Shown piece by piece: positions 16,392 through 25,806 of a DNA stretch of 64,000 nt. The DNA comes from Streptomyces mirabilis (GTDB lineage Bacteria; Actinomycetota; Actinomycetes; Streptomycetales; Streptomycetaceae), in the NCBI RefSeq assembly GCF_018310535.1, contig NZ_CP074102.1:1922001-1986000 (forward strand), in the 5' to 3' direction. The first letter of the stretch is position 1. Each line of letters opens with the position of its first letter. The translations under genes were made by a program, and so were the position numbers. The notes under the pieces are model-generated. The model was not told the DNA's origin and ran no database searches. It worked only from the letters and a program-made list of their open reading frames with translations.

Positions 16392-16619
16392 TCAGGACGC
16401 GTCGCCGGCCATGGCGCGGACCAGGCTGAGCGGACGCATGTCGGTCCAGTGCTGCTCCACGTACTCCAGGCATGCGGCGCGTGTGTCCTCGCCGTGTACC
16501 GCCTTCCACCCGGCCGGGATCTCCGCGAACGCCGGCCACAGCGAGTGCTGACCCTCGTCATTCACGAGGACGAAGTAGGACGCGTCGTCGTTCTCGAACG
16601 GATTCGGCACGGTGTACAC
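16392..16619 (-). CDS. MbtH-like protein
   Basis: 75 aa, GTG at 16619. It contains the family landmarks [28 protein letters not shown] and a C-terminal [11 protein letters not shown]. MbtH-like proteins bind NRPS adenylation domains and are needed for their folding or activity. This confirms that the cluster to the left is an NRPS system. It is transcribed toward the ACP gene from its own promoter and is the outermost cluster gene on this side. Confidence 0.95.
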   Translation of the reverse strand: MYTVPNPFENDDASYFVLVNDEGQHSLWPAFAEIPAGWKAVHGEDTRAACLEYVEQHWTDMRPLSLVRAMAGDAS

Positions 16620-16939
16620 CTCACAAACGCGTACGGAACTGCTGTCCCAACGATCCTGGCGAGCCGCTCTACAGGTTTCCTACGGCGGCTGCCGCCCAGC
16701 CCCCGTGCAGGCCCCTCGCGAAAGTAGATCTCGGCCATGGGTGATCACATCCCTGGATGCCGGCCGGATCAGGCAGCCCGTAGCGAAACCGTTGCCGTTC
16801 CGGAGGATGTCCCCCACAGCGAGCGCATAGTGTGTGGTGCCGTTCAGAGACACCGAACGATGCACCTGTGTCCCGTACCCGAGGGACTCCGGATCGACGG
16901 ATCCTGACAGGTTCTCTTACGTCCAGGGGGAGTTACACC
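16620..16939. other. Divergent intergenic region between mbtH-like and protease genes
   Basis: 320 nt with no supportable gene. It must hold the leftward promoter of the MbtH-like gene and the rightward promoter of the protease gene. No clear -35/-10 pair or strong repeat was found. This is the junction between cluster and core genes. Confidence 0.5.
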
Positions 16940-18169
16940 ATGCGATCCATACGCCCGCCCTTCGCCGCTCGTCGAGGCAGGAGCGCGCGCCGCAGAACCT
17001 CCCCCGTGCTGGCCGCCGTCGGCCTGACGGCGGCGCTGGCGCTGACCGCCACCGGCTGCAACTCGGGCGACAGCAACGCGAGCGGCCAGGCCGGCGCGTC
17101 GGCGTCCCAGAGCGGCGACGACAAGATCAAGGTCCCGGACGACATCAAGAACAAGCTCAAAGAGCACGGGATCGACATCGACAAGTGGAAGAACGGCGCC
17201 TGGAAGAACTGGAACAAGGACGACTGGCTGCGCGAGGCCAACGACTTCGTCAACCCCATCATCAAGGGGCTGTGGAACCCGGACCGGATGCGCGGCGCCG
17301 ACGACCCGGACAAGAACAAGGGCGTCGACGAGAACGACCTCTCCGGTGACCAGGGCGTCACCGACGCCACTCCGGCGCCCGTGGCGGCGAAGGCCGTGAG
17401 CGCCGCCTACCACGACAGCGTGCCCGAGGCGGGCAAGGTGTTCTTCGACTCTCCCGAGGGCACGATGGTCTGCTCGGCGACCGTGGTCGAGGACCCCGCG
17501 CACCCGGGCAAGTCGAACCTCGTGTGGACCGCGGGCCACTGTGTGCACGCCGGCAAGAAGGGCGGCTGGTACCGCAACATCGCCTTCGTACCCTCGTACA
17601 ACAACGCCGGCAGGACGTCCGCGCAGTTGCAGAACGCCGCCAGGACGGACGTCGCTCCTTACGGCGTCTGGTGGAGCGACTGGGCGCAGACCTCGGACCA
17701 GTGGATCGCGCAGGGCGGCTCCACCGGCGGCCAGGGCGCGTCGTACGACTACGCGGTCCTGCATGTGACGCCGGAGAAGGGCAGCAACGGCAAGTCCCTC
17801 GAGGAGACGGTCGGTTCGGCGCTCCCGGTGAACTTCAACGCCCCGGCCGTGCCCAAGGTCGCGAGCATCACGGCGACCGGTTACCCTGCGGCGGCGCCGT
17901 TCGACGGGCAGAAGCTCTACCAGTGCACCGACAGGCCCGGCCGGCTGTCGATCGCCAAGGCGGACCCGACGATGTACCGCATCGGGTGCACCATGACCGG
18001 TGGTTCGTCCGGCGGCGGCTGGGTGGCGACCGGGTCGGACGGCAAGCCCGCCCTGGTGTCCAACACCTCGATCGGCCCGGTCAGCGCGGGCTGGCTGGCG
18101 GGTCCGCACCTGGGTTCGGTCGCCAAGGGTGTGTACGACTCGGTGAGCAAGAAGTTCGCGAGCCAGTGA
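16940..18169 (+). CDS. Lipoprotein trypsin-like serine peptidase
   Basis: 409 aa, ATG 16940 after GGGGGAG. A twin-arginine/basic N-terminus and a hydrophobic stretch end in LTATGC, a plausible lipobox, so it is probably an exported lipoprotein. A charged linker (about 40-165) precedes a chymotrypsin-fold domain with His in VWTAGHCV, Asp in YDYAVLHV and the Ser loop MTGGSSGGGW. The family contains secreted glutamyl-endopeptidase-like enzymes of Streptomyces. It is a single-gene unit facing hflX, with a hairpin between them. Natural substrate unknown. Confidence 0.88.
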   Translation: MRSIRPPFAARRGRSARRRTSPVLAAVGLTAALALTATGCNSGDSNASGQAGASASQSGDDKIKVPDDIKNKLKEHGIDIDKWKNGAWKNWNKDDWLREANDFVNPIIKGLWNPDRMRGADDPDKNKGVDENDLSGDQGVTDATPAPVAAKAVSAAYHDSVPEAGKVFFDSPEGTMVCSATVVEDPAHPGKSNLVWTAGHCVHAGKKGGWYRNIAFVPSYNNAGRTSAQLQNAARTDVAPYGVWWSDWAQTSDQWIAQGGSTGGQGASYDYAVLHVTPEKGSNGKSLEETVGSALPVNFNAPAVPKVASITATGYPAAAPFDGQKLYQCTDRPGRLSIAKADPTMYRIGCTMTGGSSGGGWVATGSDGKPALVSNTSIGPVSAGWLAGPHLGSVAKGVYDSVSKKFASQ

Positions 18170-18305
18170 GACGACGATGCGCGGGCCGGTAACCCGACGG
18201 GCCTGACAGGGCTCGCACACGGGCCGCACGGGCGCCGGTGGGGTGGTGCACAGAAACCTTCACCGCTCCACCGGCGTTCGTCCTCAATCGCCCGGCCACA
18301 GTGGC

Positions 18306-18340
18306 GAAGGCCCGCCCCCTGCGAGAGGGGGCGGGCCTTC
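18306..18340. terminator. Bidirectional terminator between peptidase and hflX
   Basis: Perfect 15-bp stem (18306-18320 with 18326-18340) and a GCGAG loop between converging genes. Confidence 0.88.
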
Positions 18341-18369
18341 GTACGTCGCTGCGGGCGGCAACGAGAGGG

Positions 18370-19866
18370 TTAGAGCGCGACGGGCGCCGGAACGTACGGC
18401 ATAAGGTCCGCCGCCAGTTCCTCGTGCACCCGCACCTTGAGCAGGGTGCCCTCCGGGGTGTGCTCCTCGGAGATCACCTCGCCCTCGGAGTGGGCGCGCG
18501 CGACCAGCCTGCCGTGCGTGTACGGCACGAGCGCCTCGATCTCGACCGAGGGGCGGGGCAGCTCGTTGTCGATGAGCGCGAGCAGCTGGTCGATGTTCAT
18601 CCCGGTGCGGGCCGAGACCGCGATGGAACGCTTCTCGATCCGCATCAGCCGCTGGAGGACCAGCGGGTCGGCCGCGTCCGCCTTGTTGATCACCACGATC
18701 TCGGGCACGTCGGTCGCACCGACGTCGCGGATGACCTCGCGCACAGCTGCCAGTTGCTCCTCCGGCGCCGGGTGCGAGCCGTCCACCACGTGCAGGATCA
18801 GGTCGGAGTCGCCGACCTCCTCCATCGTGGAGCGGAACGCCTCGACGAGGTGGTGCGGCAGGTGGCGTACGAACCCGACCGTGTCGGCCAGGGTGTACAG
18901 CCGCCCGCTCGGGGTCTCGGCCCGACGCACGGTCGGGTCGAGGGTCGCGAACAGCGCGTTCTCGACGAGCACGCCCGCGCCGGTGAGGCGGTTGAGCAGG
19001 GAGGACTTGCCCGCGTTGGTGTACCCGGCGATGGCAACCGAGGGCACCTTGTTCCTGCGGCGCTCCTGGCGCTTGATCTCGCGGCCGGTCTTCATGTCCG
19101 CGATCTCCCGGCGCATCTTCGCCATCTTCTCGCGGATACGACGCCGGTCCGTCTCGATCTTGGTCTCACCGGGACCACGGGTGGCGAGGCCGCCGCCCTT
19201 GCCGCCGCCCATCTGACGGGACAGCGACTGACCCCAGCCGCGCAGCCTCGGCAGCATGTACTGCATCTGCGCGAGCGCGACCTGCGCCTTGCCCTCTCGG
19301 GACTTGGCGTGCTGGGCGAAGATGTCGAGGATCAGGGCCGTACGGTCGATGACCTTGACCTTGACGACGTCTTCGAGGTGGATCAGCTGGCCGGGGCTCA
19401 GCTCACCGTCGCAGATCACGGTGTCGGCGCCGGACTCCAGGACGATGTCCCGCAGCTCGTTGGCCTTGCCGGATCCGATGTACGTGGCCGCGTCGGGCTT
19501 GTCCCGGCGCTGGACGACGCCGTCGAGCACGAGCGCGCCCGCGGTCTCCGCGAGGGCTGCCAGCTCGGCGAGCGAGTTGTCCGCGTCCTGAATCGTTCCC
19601 GTGGTCCACACACCGACGAGGACGACCCGCTCCAGACGGAGCTGTCGGTACTCGACCTCGGTGACGTCCTCGAGCTCGGTGGAGAGGCCCGCCACACGGC
19701 GCAGGGCCGCGCGCTCGGAGCGATCGAACTGCTCGCCGTCCCGCTCTCCGTCGATCTCGTGGCTCCAGGCGACGTCCTCTTCCATCAGGGCATCGGCCCG
19801 AAGACCTTCGGGGTAGTTCTGCGCGAGGCTCTGCGCGTCCTGGGAAGGGGAAGAAGAGGAGGTCAT
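18370..19866 (-). CDS. hflX: GTPase HflX
   Basis: 498 aa, ATG 19866 with AAGGAT 3-4 nt upstream. The N-terminal HflX domain includes YIGSGKANEL. The G domain has G1 AGYTNAGKSSLLN, G3 DTVGFVRHLP and G4 NKADA. HflX binds the 50S subunit near the peptidyl-transferase centre, and in several bacteria it splits stalled or heat-damaged ribosomes. An acidic N-terminal extension of about 70 residues precedes the conserved part, common in actinobacterial members. It is transcribed leftward, upstream of the peptidase terminator. Confidence 0.96.
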   Translation of the reverse strand: MTSSSSPSQDAQSLAQNYPEGLRADALMEEDVAWSHEIDGERDGEQFDRSERAALRRVAGLSTELEDVTEVEYRQLRLERVVLVGVWTTGTIQDADNSLAELAALAETAGALVLDGVVQRRDKPDAATYIGSGKANELRDIVLESGADTVICDGELSPGQLIHLEDVVKVKVIDRTALILDIFAQHAKSREGKAQVALAQMQYMLPRLRGWGQSLSRQMGGGKGGGLATRGPGETKIETDRRRIREKMAKMRREIADMKTGREIKRQERRRNKVPSVAIAGYTNAGKSSLLNRLTGAGVLVENALFATLDPTVRRAETPSGRLYTLADTVGFVRHLPHHLVEAFRSTMEEVGDSDLILHVVDGSHPAPEEQLAAVREVIRDVGATDVPEIVVINKADAADPLVLQRLMRIEKRSIAVSARTGMNIDQLLALIDNELPRPSVEIEALVPYTHGRLVARAHSEGEVISEEHTPEGTLLKVRVHEELAADLMPYVPAPVAL

Positions 19867-20080
19867 TGGATCCTTACGTCGATGGGAACACCGATACGTC
19901 ACTGGTGGTATCGATGGCGTCACTGGTGAAGCCTGCTCGGCGACGGACACCGCCCGTCACAAGGAAGAACGTCCGGGACCACCGGGAGATTCCCGGATTC
20001 CGCCGGGCCAACCCTCCGCGGGGCCGCGCCGCCGACCTGATGATGGTCGCACGGCACGTCCCGTCTCGTCATCCGAGTTC

Positions 20081-21562
20081 TCAGGCGCCCTTGCGTGCCT
20101 TCGGGGCGTCGCTCTTCCAGTCCGGGTGCCCGGGCATCGGCGGCGTCTTCGTGCCGTAGAGCCAGGCCTGGAAGAACCCGCTCAGGTCACGGTTCGCGAG
20201 CGCGGACGCGAGCCGCTCGAAGTCCGCGGTCGTGGCCGTGCCGTCCCGGTGAACGGCGACCCAGGCGCGCTCCAGGCGCTCGAAGGCGGGGGGTCCGATC
20301 TCCTGACGCAGCGCGTACAGGGCGAGCGCGGCCCCGTCGTAGACGCTCGGCCGGAAGATGCTGATCTTCTGCCCCGGGGAGGGCGCCTTGGGCGCCGCGG
20401 GCGGCCCTCCGGCGGCCCGCCAGGAGTCGGAGGCACGGTAGGCCGCCTTCATGCGGGTCTCCATGGGCTTGTCCGCCTTCTCCTCGGCGTACAAGGCCTC
20501 GTACCAGGTCGCGTGTCCCTCGTTGAGCCACACGTCGGACCAGGCGCGGGGGCTGACGCTGTCGCCGAACCACTGGTGCGACAGCTCGTGCACCATGATC
20601 GACTCGACGTACCACTTCGGCAGCGCGGGCTCCGTGAAGAGGCCTCTCTCGAAGAGAGAGAGTGTCTGCGTCTCCAGCTCGAAACCGGTCTGCGCCTCGG
20701 CCATCAGCAGCCCGTAGGTCTCGAAGGGGTACGGGCCGACCTTGCTCTCCATCCAGGCGATCTGGTCGGGCGTCTTCTTGAGCCACGGTTCGAGCAGCTC
20801 GCGGTCCTTGGTCGGCACGACGTCGCGGACCGGTAGGCCGCGGGGACCCTGGCGGTACAGCACGCTGGAGCGGCCGATGGACACCTGGGTGAGTTCGGTG
20901 GCCATGGGGTGCGCGGTGCGGTACGTCCACGTGGTGGACTTGCCGGCGCGGTCGACCCCGTTGGGCAGTCCGTTGGCCACGGCCGTGTACCCGTCGGGCG
21001 CGGTGACGTGGATGGTGAACATCGCCTTGTCCGAGGGGTGGTCGTTGCACGGGAAGACCATGTGCGCGGCGTCGGCCTGGTTGGCCATGGCGAGGCCGTC
21101 CTTCGTCCGCACCCAGCCGCCGTCCCCGTTGCCGGTGGTGACCGGGTCGCTCGAGTGCCGCACGGTGATCCGCATCCAGCCGCCCGCGGGCACCGGATCC
21201 CTGGGCGTCACCACCAGGTCCTCCCCGCCGTTCGTGAACGTCGCCGGCGCACCGTTGACCTCGACCGACTCCACCTTGCCGTGGGTGTAGTCCAGATTGA
21301 CGCGCTCAAGCCGCTCGGACGTCACGGCGTCGATCGTGGTGACGGCCGCCAGCGACTTGTCGTTGACGCCGGGGTAGGTGAAGGAGAGGTCGTACGACTT
21401 GACGTCGTACCCGGGATTGCCAAGGTACGGGAAGAGGCGGTCACCGATACCGAGGGGCGTGGCCGGGGACGGGGCGCTCGCGGCGACGAGACAGACCGAG
21501 ACGGCGGAGGCGAGGAGCGCCCCCTGGATACGACGGTTCCTGGTGCGGGGGGTGAGCAGCAT
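20081..21562 (-). CDS. Secreted M1-family metallopeptidase
   Basis: 493 aa, ATG 21562. A basic start and hydrophobic core (about residues 12-36) form a signal peptide. The N-terminal beta domain is followed by the thermolysin-like catalytic domain with zinc motif HELSHQWFGD and the downstream Glu in NEGHATWYE (HExxH-18-E). The usual GxMEN exopeptidase motif is not obvious. The C-terminal half is short compared with full aminopeptidase N (about 850 aa), so this is the compact secreted type. It sits between hflX and the RSH gene, same strand, with 67 nt to the next upstream gene. Confidence 0.9.
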   Translation of the reverse strand: MLLTPRTRNRRIQGALLASAVSVCLVAASAPSPATPLGIGDRLFPYLGNPGYDVKSYDLSFTYPGVNDKSLAAVTTIDAVTSERLERVNLDYTHGKVESVEVNGAPATFTNGGEDLVVTPRDPVPAGGWMRITVRHSSDPVTTGNGDGGWVRTKDGLAMANQADAAHMVFPCNDHPSDKAMFTIHVTAPDGYTAVANGLPNGVDRAGKSTTWTYRTAHPMATELTQVSIGRSSVLYRQGPRGLPVRDVVPTKDRELLEPWLKKTPDQIAWMESKVGPYPFETYGLLMAEAQTGFELETQTLSLFERGLFTEPALPKWYVESIMVHELSHQWFGDSVSPRAWSDVWLNEGHATWYEALYAEEKADKPMETRMKAAYRASDSWRAAGGPPAAPKAPSPGQKISIFRPSVYDGAALALYALRQEIGPPAFERLERAWVAVHRDGTATTADFERLASALANRDLSGFFQAWLYGTKTPPMPGHPDWKSDAPKARKGA

Positions 21563-21629
21563 GGACCACGGCTACCAGCGCGCACCCGCCCCACGAGGAC
21601 GACTCGCGCCGGACCCACCCGATCGGGTG

Positions 21630-23942
21630 CTACGGCGTGGCAGCCGCCGCGTGCTGCGCCCGGCTCACGTCGTACACGCCCGGCACGTTCCGCATCGCGC
21701 GCATCAGCCTGGGAAGGTGGGCCGCGTCCGGGAGTTGGAGCGTGTACGTGTGGCGTACGCGCTGCTGGCTGGGGGGTTCGACGGTCGCCGAGACGATCGC
21801 GACGCCCTCCAGGGCGATGGCTTCGGTGAGGTCGGCGAGCAGATGCGGGCGTCCGAAGGACTCGGCGACCAGCGTGACCCGGCACTCGGTGGTGTCGCCC
21901 CAGCGCACTTCCACCTCCGCGCGCCCCGAGCTCTTCATGCGCGCCACTCCGGCGCACTCCACGCGGTGGACGGTCACCACTCCCCCGCGTACGGCGAAGC
22001 CGGTCACCTCGTCGGGCGGTACGGGCGTACAGCAGCCCGCGAGGCGTACGGAGGCGCCGGGCTGGTCGACGACGGCGTTCGCGGCGGCGGGGCGGGCGGC
22101 AGGGGCGTCGGTGGGGCGGGCGGCGGATGCGTCCGTGGGGCGGGCCGTGGGTGCCTCGGCGGACGGCCTGAGGGCCGCGGCCGGGGTCTGGTGGGTTTCC
22201 GGGGCTTCCCTGGCCGCCAGGTCTTCCGTGTCGACGGGCGAGGGATGTGCGGCCAGCCAGCGCTGGATGGCGATCCGCGCGGCGGGCGTGTGCGCGTGCT
22301 CCAGCCACTCTCTGGAGGGCTCCGAGGCGGGGTCCTGGCCCATGAGGAGCTGCACGGTGTCGCCGTCCTTCAGGACCGTACTGAGCGTCGCCAGGCGGCC
22401 GTTGACGCGGGCGCCGATGCAGGCGTGCGCGTCCTCGCCGTACTGCGCGTACGCGGCGTCCACGCAACTGGCGCCCTCCGGAAGGCCCAACGAGCCGCCG
22501 TCGGCGCGGAAGACGGTGATCTCGCGGTCCTGGGCGAGGTCTTCGCGCAGCGTGGACCAGAACGTGTCCGGGTCCGGGGCGCCCTCCTGCCAGTCGAGGA
22601 GCCGGGAGAGCCAGCCGGGGCGGGTGGGGTCCACCCGCTCGCCGTCCACCGGGCGTCCGCCGCCGCCCGGCCGGCCCTCGGACTGCTCGTCCGACTGCTC
22701 CTCCGAAGGAGGGGCGTAGGGATTGCCGAGTGCGATGACCCCGGCCTCGGCGACCTTGTGCATCTGGTGGGTGCGGATGAGGACTTCGGCGATCTCGCCG
22801 TCACCGCTCGCCACGGCCGTGTGCAGCGACTGGTACAGGTTGAACTTGGGAACCGCGATGAAGTCCTTGAACTCCGAGACGACCGGGGTGAGACAGGTGT
22901 GCAGTTCGCCGAGGACGCCGTAGCAGTCGGCGTCCTCGTTCACGAGCACCAGGAGACGTCCGAAGTCGGCGCCGCGCATGGGGCCGCGTTTGCGTGACAC
23001 GCGGTGCACCGAGACGAAGTGCCGTGGCCTTATGAGGACTTCGGCCTGGATCCCGGCCTCGCGCAGGACCGTGCGGACCTCCTCGGCGATCTCGGCGAGC
23101 GGGTCGCTCGCGCGCGACGCGTTGTCGACGATCAGTTCCCTGGTGTGCTCGTACTCCTCGGGGTGCAGGATCGCGAAGACGAGGTCCTCGAGCTCGGTCT
23201 TGAGCGCCTGGACTCCGAGCCGTTCGGCGAGCGGGATCAGCACGTCCCTGGTGACCTTGGCGATGCGCGCCTGTTTCTCGGGGCGCATGACGCCGAGCGT
23301 GCGCATGTTGTGCAGCCGGTCGGCGAGTTTGATCGACATCACGCGGACGTCGTTGCCGGTGGCGACGAGCATCTTGCGGAAGGTCTCGGGCTCGGCGGCC
23401 GCCCCGTAGTCCACCTTTTCCAGCTTGGTGACGCCGTCGACGAGATAGCAGACCTCGTCGCCGAACTCATCGCGTACCTGGTCGAGCGTCACTTCCGTGT
23501 CCTCGACGGTGTCGTGGAGCAGGGAGGCGGTCAACGTCGTGGTCTCCGCGCCGAGTTCGGCGAGGATCAGGGTCACGGCGAGCGGATGGGTGATGTACGG
23601 CTCACCGCTTTTGCGCATCTGGCCGCGGTGCGAGGACTCCGCCAGTACGTAGGCCCGGCGCAGCGGTTCCAGGTTCGCGTCGGGGTGGTGGGCGCGGTGT
23701 GCCTCGGCCACGTGGCCGATCGCGTCGGGCAGCCGGTCGCGGGACGTCGTACCGAGCAGCGCGGCGCGGCCGAGGCGGCGCAGATCGATCCGAGGACGGC
23801 TCTTCCTGCGGTGCGATGGGGGTACCCCCTGCTCATGGGGGTCCCCCCGCTCGAGCGGAGTCGAGAGTGGGGGAGAAGCCGAGAGCCCGGGGGAGGGCGT
23901 TGCAGGGGCTGGCGTCGCGGGGTTCGTCGCCTCCGCACTCAT
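21630..23942 (-). CDS. rshA: RelA/SpoT homologue (RSH) with intact HD hydrolase and eroded synthetase motifs
   Basis: 770 aa, ATG 23942 with GGAGG 5 nt upstream. The HD hydrolase domain is complete, including H143-D144 in LLHDTVEDTE. The synthetase domain is recognisable (SVHRVSRKRG, DCYGVLGELHT, FKDFIAVPKFNLYQSLHT, LIRTHQMH), but the strand that in active enzymes reads DLLAIRV or DVRAVRI is FGRLLVLV, losing the catalytic Asp and Arg. TGS and ACT domains follow, separated by an Ala/Pro-rich linker (about 600-640). It corresponds by content and context to the second RSH gene of S. coelicolor, rshA, next to hflX. It is probably a ppGpp hydrolase or regulator rather than the main synthetase (inference). 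Confidence 0.9.
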   Translation of the reverse strand: MSAEATNPATPAPATPSPGLSASPPLSTPLERGDPHEQGVPPSHRRKSRPRIDLRRLGRAALLGTTSRDRLPDAIGHVAEAHRAHHPDANLEPLRRAYVLAESSHRGQMRKSGEPYITHPLAVTLILAELGAETTTLTASLLHDTVEDTEVTLDQVRDEFGDEVCYLVDGVTKLEKVDYGAAAEPETFRKMLVATGNDVRVMSIKLADRLHNMRTLGVMRPEKQARIAKVTRDVLIPLAERLGVQALKTELEDLVFAILHPEEYEHTRELIVDNASRASDPLAEIAEEVRTVLREAGIQAEVLIRPRHFVSVHRVSRKRGPMRGADFGRLLVLVNEDADCYGVLGELHTCLTPVVSEFKDFIAVPKFNLYQSLHTAVASGDGEIAEVLIRTHQMHKVAEAGVIALGNPYAPPSEEQSDEQSEGRPGGGGRPVDGERVDPTRPGWLSRLLDWQEGAPDPDTFWSTLREDLAQDREITVFRADGGSLGLPEGASCVDAAYAQYGEDAHACIGARVNGRLATLSTVLKDGDTVQLLMGQDPASEPSREWLEHAHTPAARIAIQRWLAAHPSPVDTEDLAAREAPETHQTPAAALRPSAEAPTARPTDASAARPTDAPAARPAAANAVVDQPGASVRLAGCCTPVPPDEVTGFAVRGGVVTVHRVECAGVARMKSSGRAEVEVRWGDTTECRVTLVAESFGRPHLLADLTEAIALEGVAIVSATVEPPSQQRVRHTYTLQLPDAAHLPRLMRAMRNVPGVYDVSRAQHAAAATP

Positions 23943-24178
23943 GGGCACCTCCGGCTGCGTAGACCGGCGGACGGGGTGCCCCATGGCGTACACGGCTCAG
24001 GGGTTGGTCCCGATTCCCCCGTCCGGGCCGGTGCTTGATGCTACCGAGCCCACCACGCCCGGCTGACCGCCTCTCGCCGAGCGTGAAACGGATCACCCAT
24101 TCGAGCGAACGTTCAGGGGGTTTACGGACGCGAGGATCTGGAAGGAACGGGGGTTACGACATCGTCCGGGACGTCCGT

Positions 24179-25048
24179 TCAGAACCGGACGGTGTCCAGC
24201 CACTCCGCGTCGAGCTCGCCCTCGGCGACGATCACCGCGGGGCCCGTCATCTCGATCTCGCCGTCCGGGCGCTCGGTGATCACCAGGCGGCCACCGGGCA
24301 CGTCGACGGTGTACGTCGACGGCGTCCCCGTCACGGCCGGGTCGGCTCCGTCGCGGCGGGCCGCCGCGACGGCCACGGCGCACGCGCCCGTCCCGCACGA
24401 GCGGGTCTCCCCGGAGCCGCGCTCGTGGACGCGCACGGCGACGTGGTGCGGCCCCCGGTCGACAACGAATTCGACGTTCACCCCGTCCGGGTAGGCCGCG
24501 GCCGGAGCGAACGGCGGCGGCGTGAACAGGTTGCCGGCGTGCGCGAGGTCGTCCACGAAGGCGACGGCGTGCGGGTTGCCCATGTTGACGTTGCGCGCGG
24601 GCCAGCTGCGCTCGCCGACGCTCACGGTGACGTCCCCTTCGGGGAGGACCGCCTTGCCCATGCCGACGGTGATGCCGCCGTCCTTGGCGAGGTGCACGCT
24701 CTTCACGCCCCCACGCGTGGCGACCGCGATGTCTCCCTCGGCCACATGTCCGGCGCGCTGGAGGTAGCGCGCGAACACCCGCACTCCGTTGCCGCACATC
24801 TCCGCGACGGAGCCGTCGCCGTTGCGGTAGTCCATGAACCACTCCGCTTCGGCCGCCATCTCCTCGGCCTCGGGGTGCGCGGCGGACCGAACGACATGCA
24901 GCAGACCGTCGCCGCCGATGCCCGCGCGGCGGTCGCACAGGGCGGCCACGGCGGTCGGGGGCAGGTCGATGGCGTTCTCCGGGTCCGGGAGGATCACGAA
25001 GTCGTTCTCGGTCCCGTGACCCTTGAGGAAGGCGATCCGCGTGCTCAT
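24179..25048 (-). CDS. dapF: Diaminopimelate epimerase
   Basis: 289 aa, ATG 25048 next to GAGGA. It converts LL- to meso-diaminopimelate for lysine synthesis (Streptomyces peptidoglycan uses mainly the LL form). The two catalytic cysteines are present: C85 in AEMCGNGVR and C218 in SCGTGACAV. FLKGHGTENDFV at the N-terminus and NMGNPHAV are also diagnostic. Full length. Same strand as its neighbours but 236 nt from the RSH gene, so probably separately expressed. Confidence 0.97.
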   Translation of the reverse strand: MSTRIAFLKGHGTENDFVILPDPENAIDLPPTAVAALCDRRAGIGGDGLLHVVRSAAHPEAEEMAAEAEWFMDYRNGDGSVAEMCGNGVRVFARYLQRAGHVAEGDIAVATRGGVKSVHLAKDGGITVGMGKAVLPEGDVTVSVGERSWPARNVNMGNPHAVAFVDDLAHAGNLFTPPPFAPAAAYPDGVNVEFVVDRGPHHVAVRVHERGSGETRSCGTGACAVAVAAARRDGADPAVTGTPSTYTVDVPGGRLVITERPDGEIEMTGPAVIVAEGELDAEWLDTVRF

Positions 25049-25113
25049 TCCTCGATCCTACGGGGTCGGTCCGACACCCCGGTCCCGGCAGGGGACCCAG
25101 GTGACGGCGGACC

Positions 25114-25698
25114 TCAGCGGAGGCGGGCGACGCGCCAGACGGCCAGTACCGCCACCGCCGCGACCACCACGACGTACGCGAGCACGACACGCCAGTCCAG
25201 ACGGCGGCCGGAGCCCCGCGGCGGCAGACCCGGCCAGACGTAGCCGACCCGGCGGGCCGCCATCATGCCCCAGCCCGCGGCGCACGAGCAGATCAGCAGG
25301 CCGAGCATGGCGACCACCGCGCCGCCGTCACCGAACTCGAAGGCCAGCGGGAAGGCGAACATCAGGGAGCCCGTCGCGGCCAGGATCACGATCGGCGCGA
25401 GCTGCCAGATCCGCAGTCGACGCTGCGGGCGCAGCTCGACCTCGACCTCGGGCGGCACCATCTCGTCCGGTGCCGGCCCGTCGGCGCTCACGCCGCCGGA
25501 AGGCTCGTCGGGCCCGTCGGAGCTCAGCGGAGCACCGTCGGCACTCAGCCGCTCACCGTCGCCGCCCAGCCGGTCCCCGTCAGGGCCCGGTCGATCTCCG
25601 ACGAGGTCCTGACGATCCAACGGTTCCAGCGGCTTCTGCTGCGCCTGCGCGGTGTCGTGCTCCGCGTCCTGTGCGGTGTCGCGAGGGCCGGCCTCCAT
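25114..25698 (-). CDS. Conserved actinobacterial membrane protein, function unknown
   Basis: 194 aa from ATG 25698, which has GGGAGG 9 nt upstream; a GTG at 25728 would add 10 residues. The N-terminal 90 residues are hydrophilic, with an imperfect run of short Asp-Gly repeats (GPDGDRLGGDGERLSADG and onward). Three hydrophobic helices follow (about 100-120, 124-145 and 170-190), and the C-terminus is basic. Its position between dapF and miaA suggests it travels in this gene block. No domain recognised. Confidence 0.75.
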   Translation of the reverse strand: MEAGPRDTAQDAEHDTAQAQQKPLEPLDRQDLVGDRPGPDGDRLGGDGERLSADGAPLSSDGPDEPSGGVSADGPAPDEMVPPEVEVELRPQRRLRIWQLAPIVILAATGSLMFAFPLAFEFGDGGAVVAMLGLLICSCAAGWGMMAARRVGYVWPGLPPRGSGRRLDWRVVLAYVVVVAAVAVLAVWRVARLR

Positions 25699-25806
25699 CG
25701 CCACGCGCCCTCCCAACTCGGACTCCACTTGGTCGATCGAAGCTCGATGATGGCACGGCGCCGAAGGCCCGGACGGCGGCCGGAGCGTCCCGATGCCATG
25801 ACGTGA

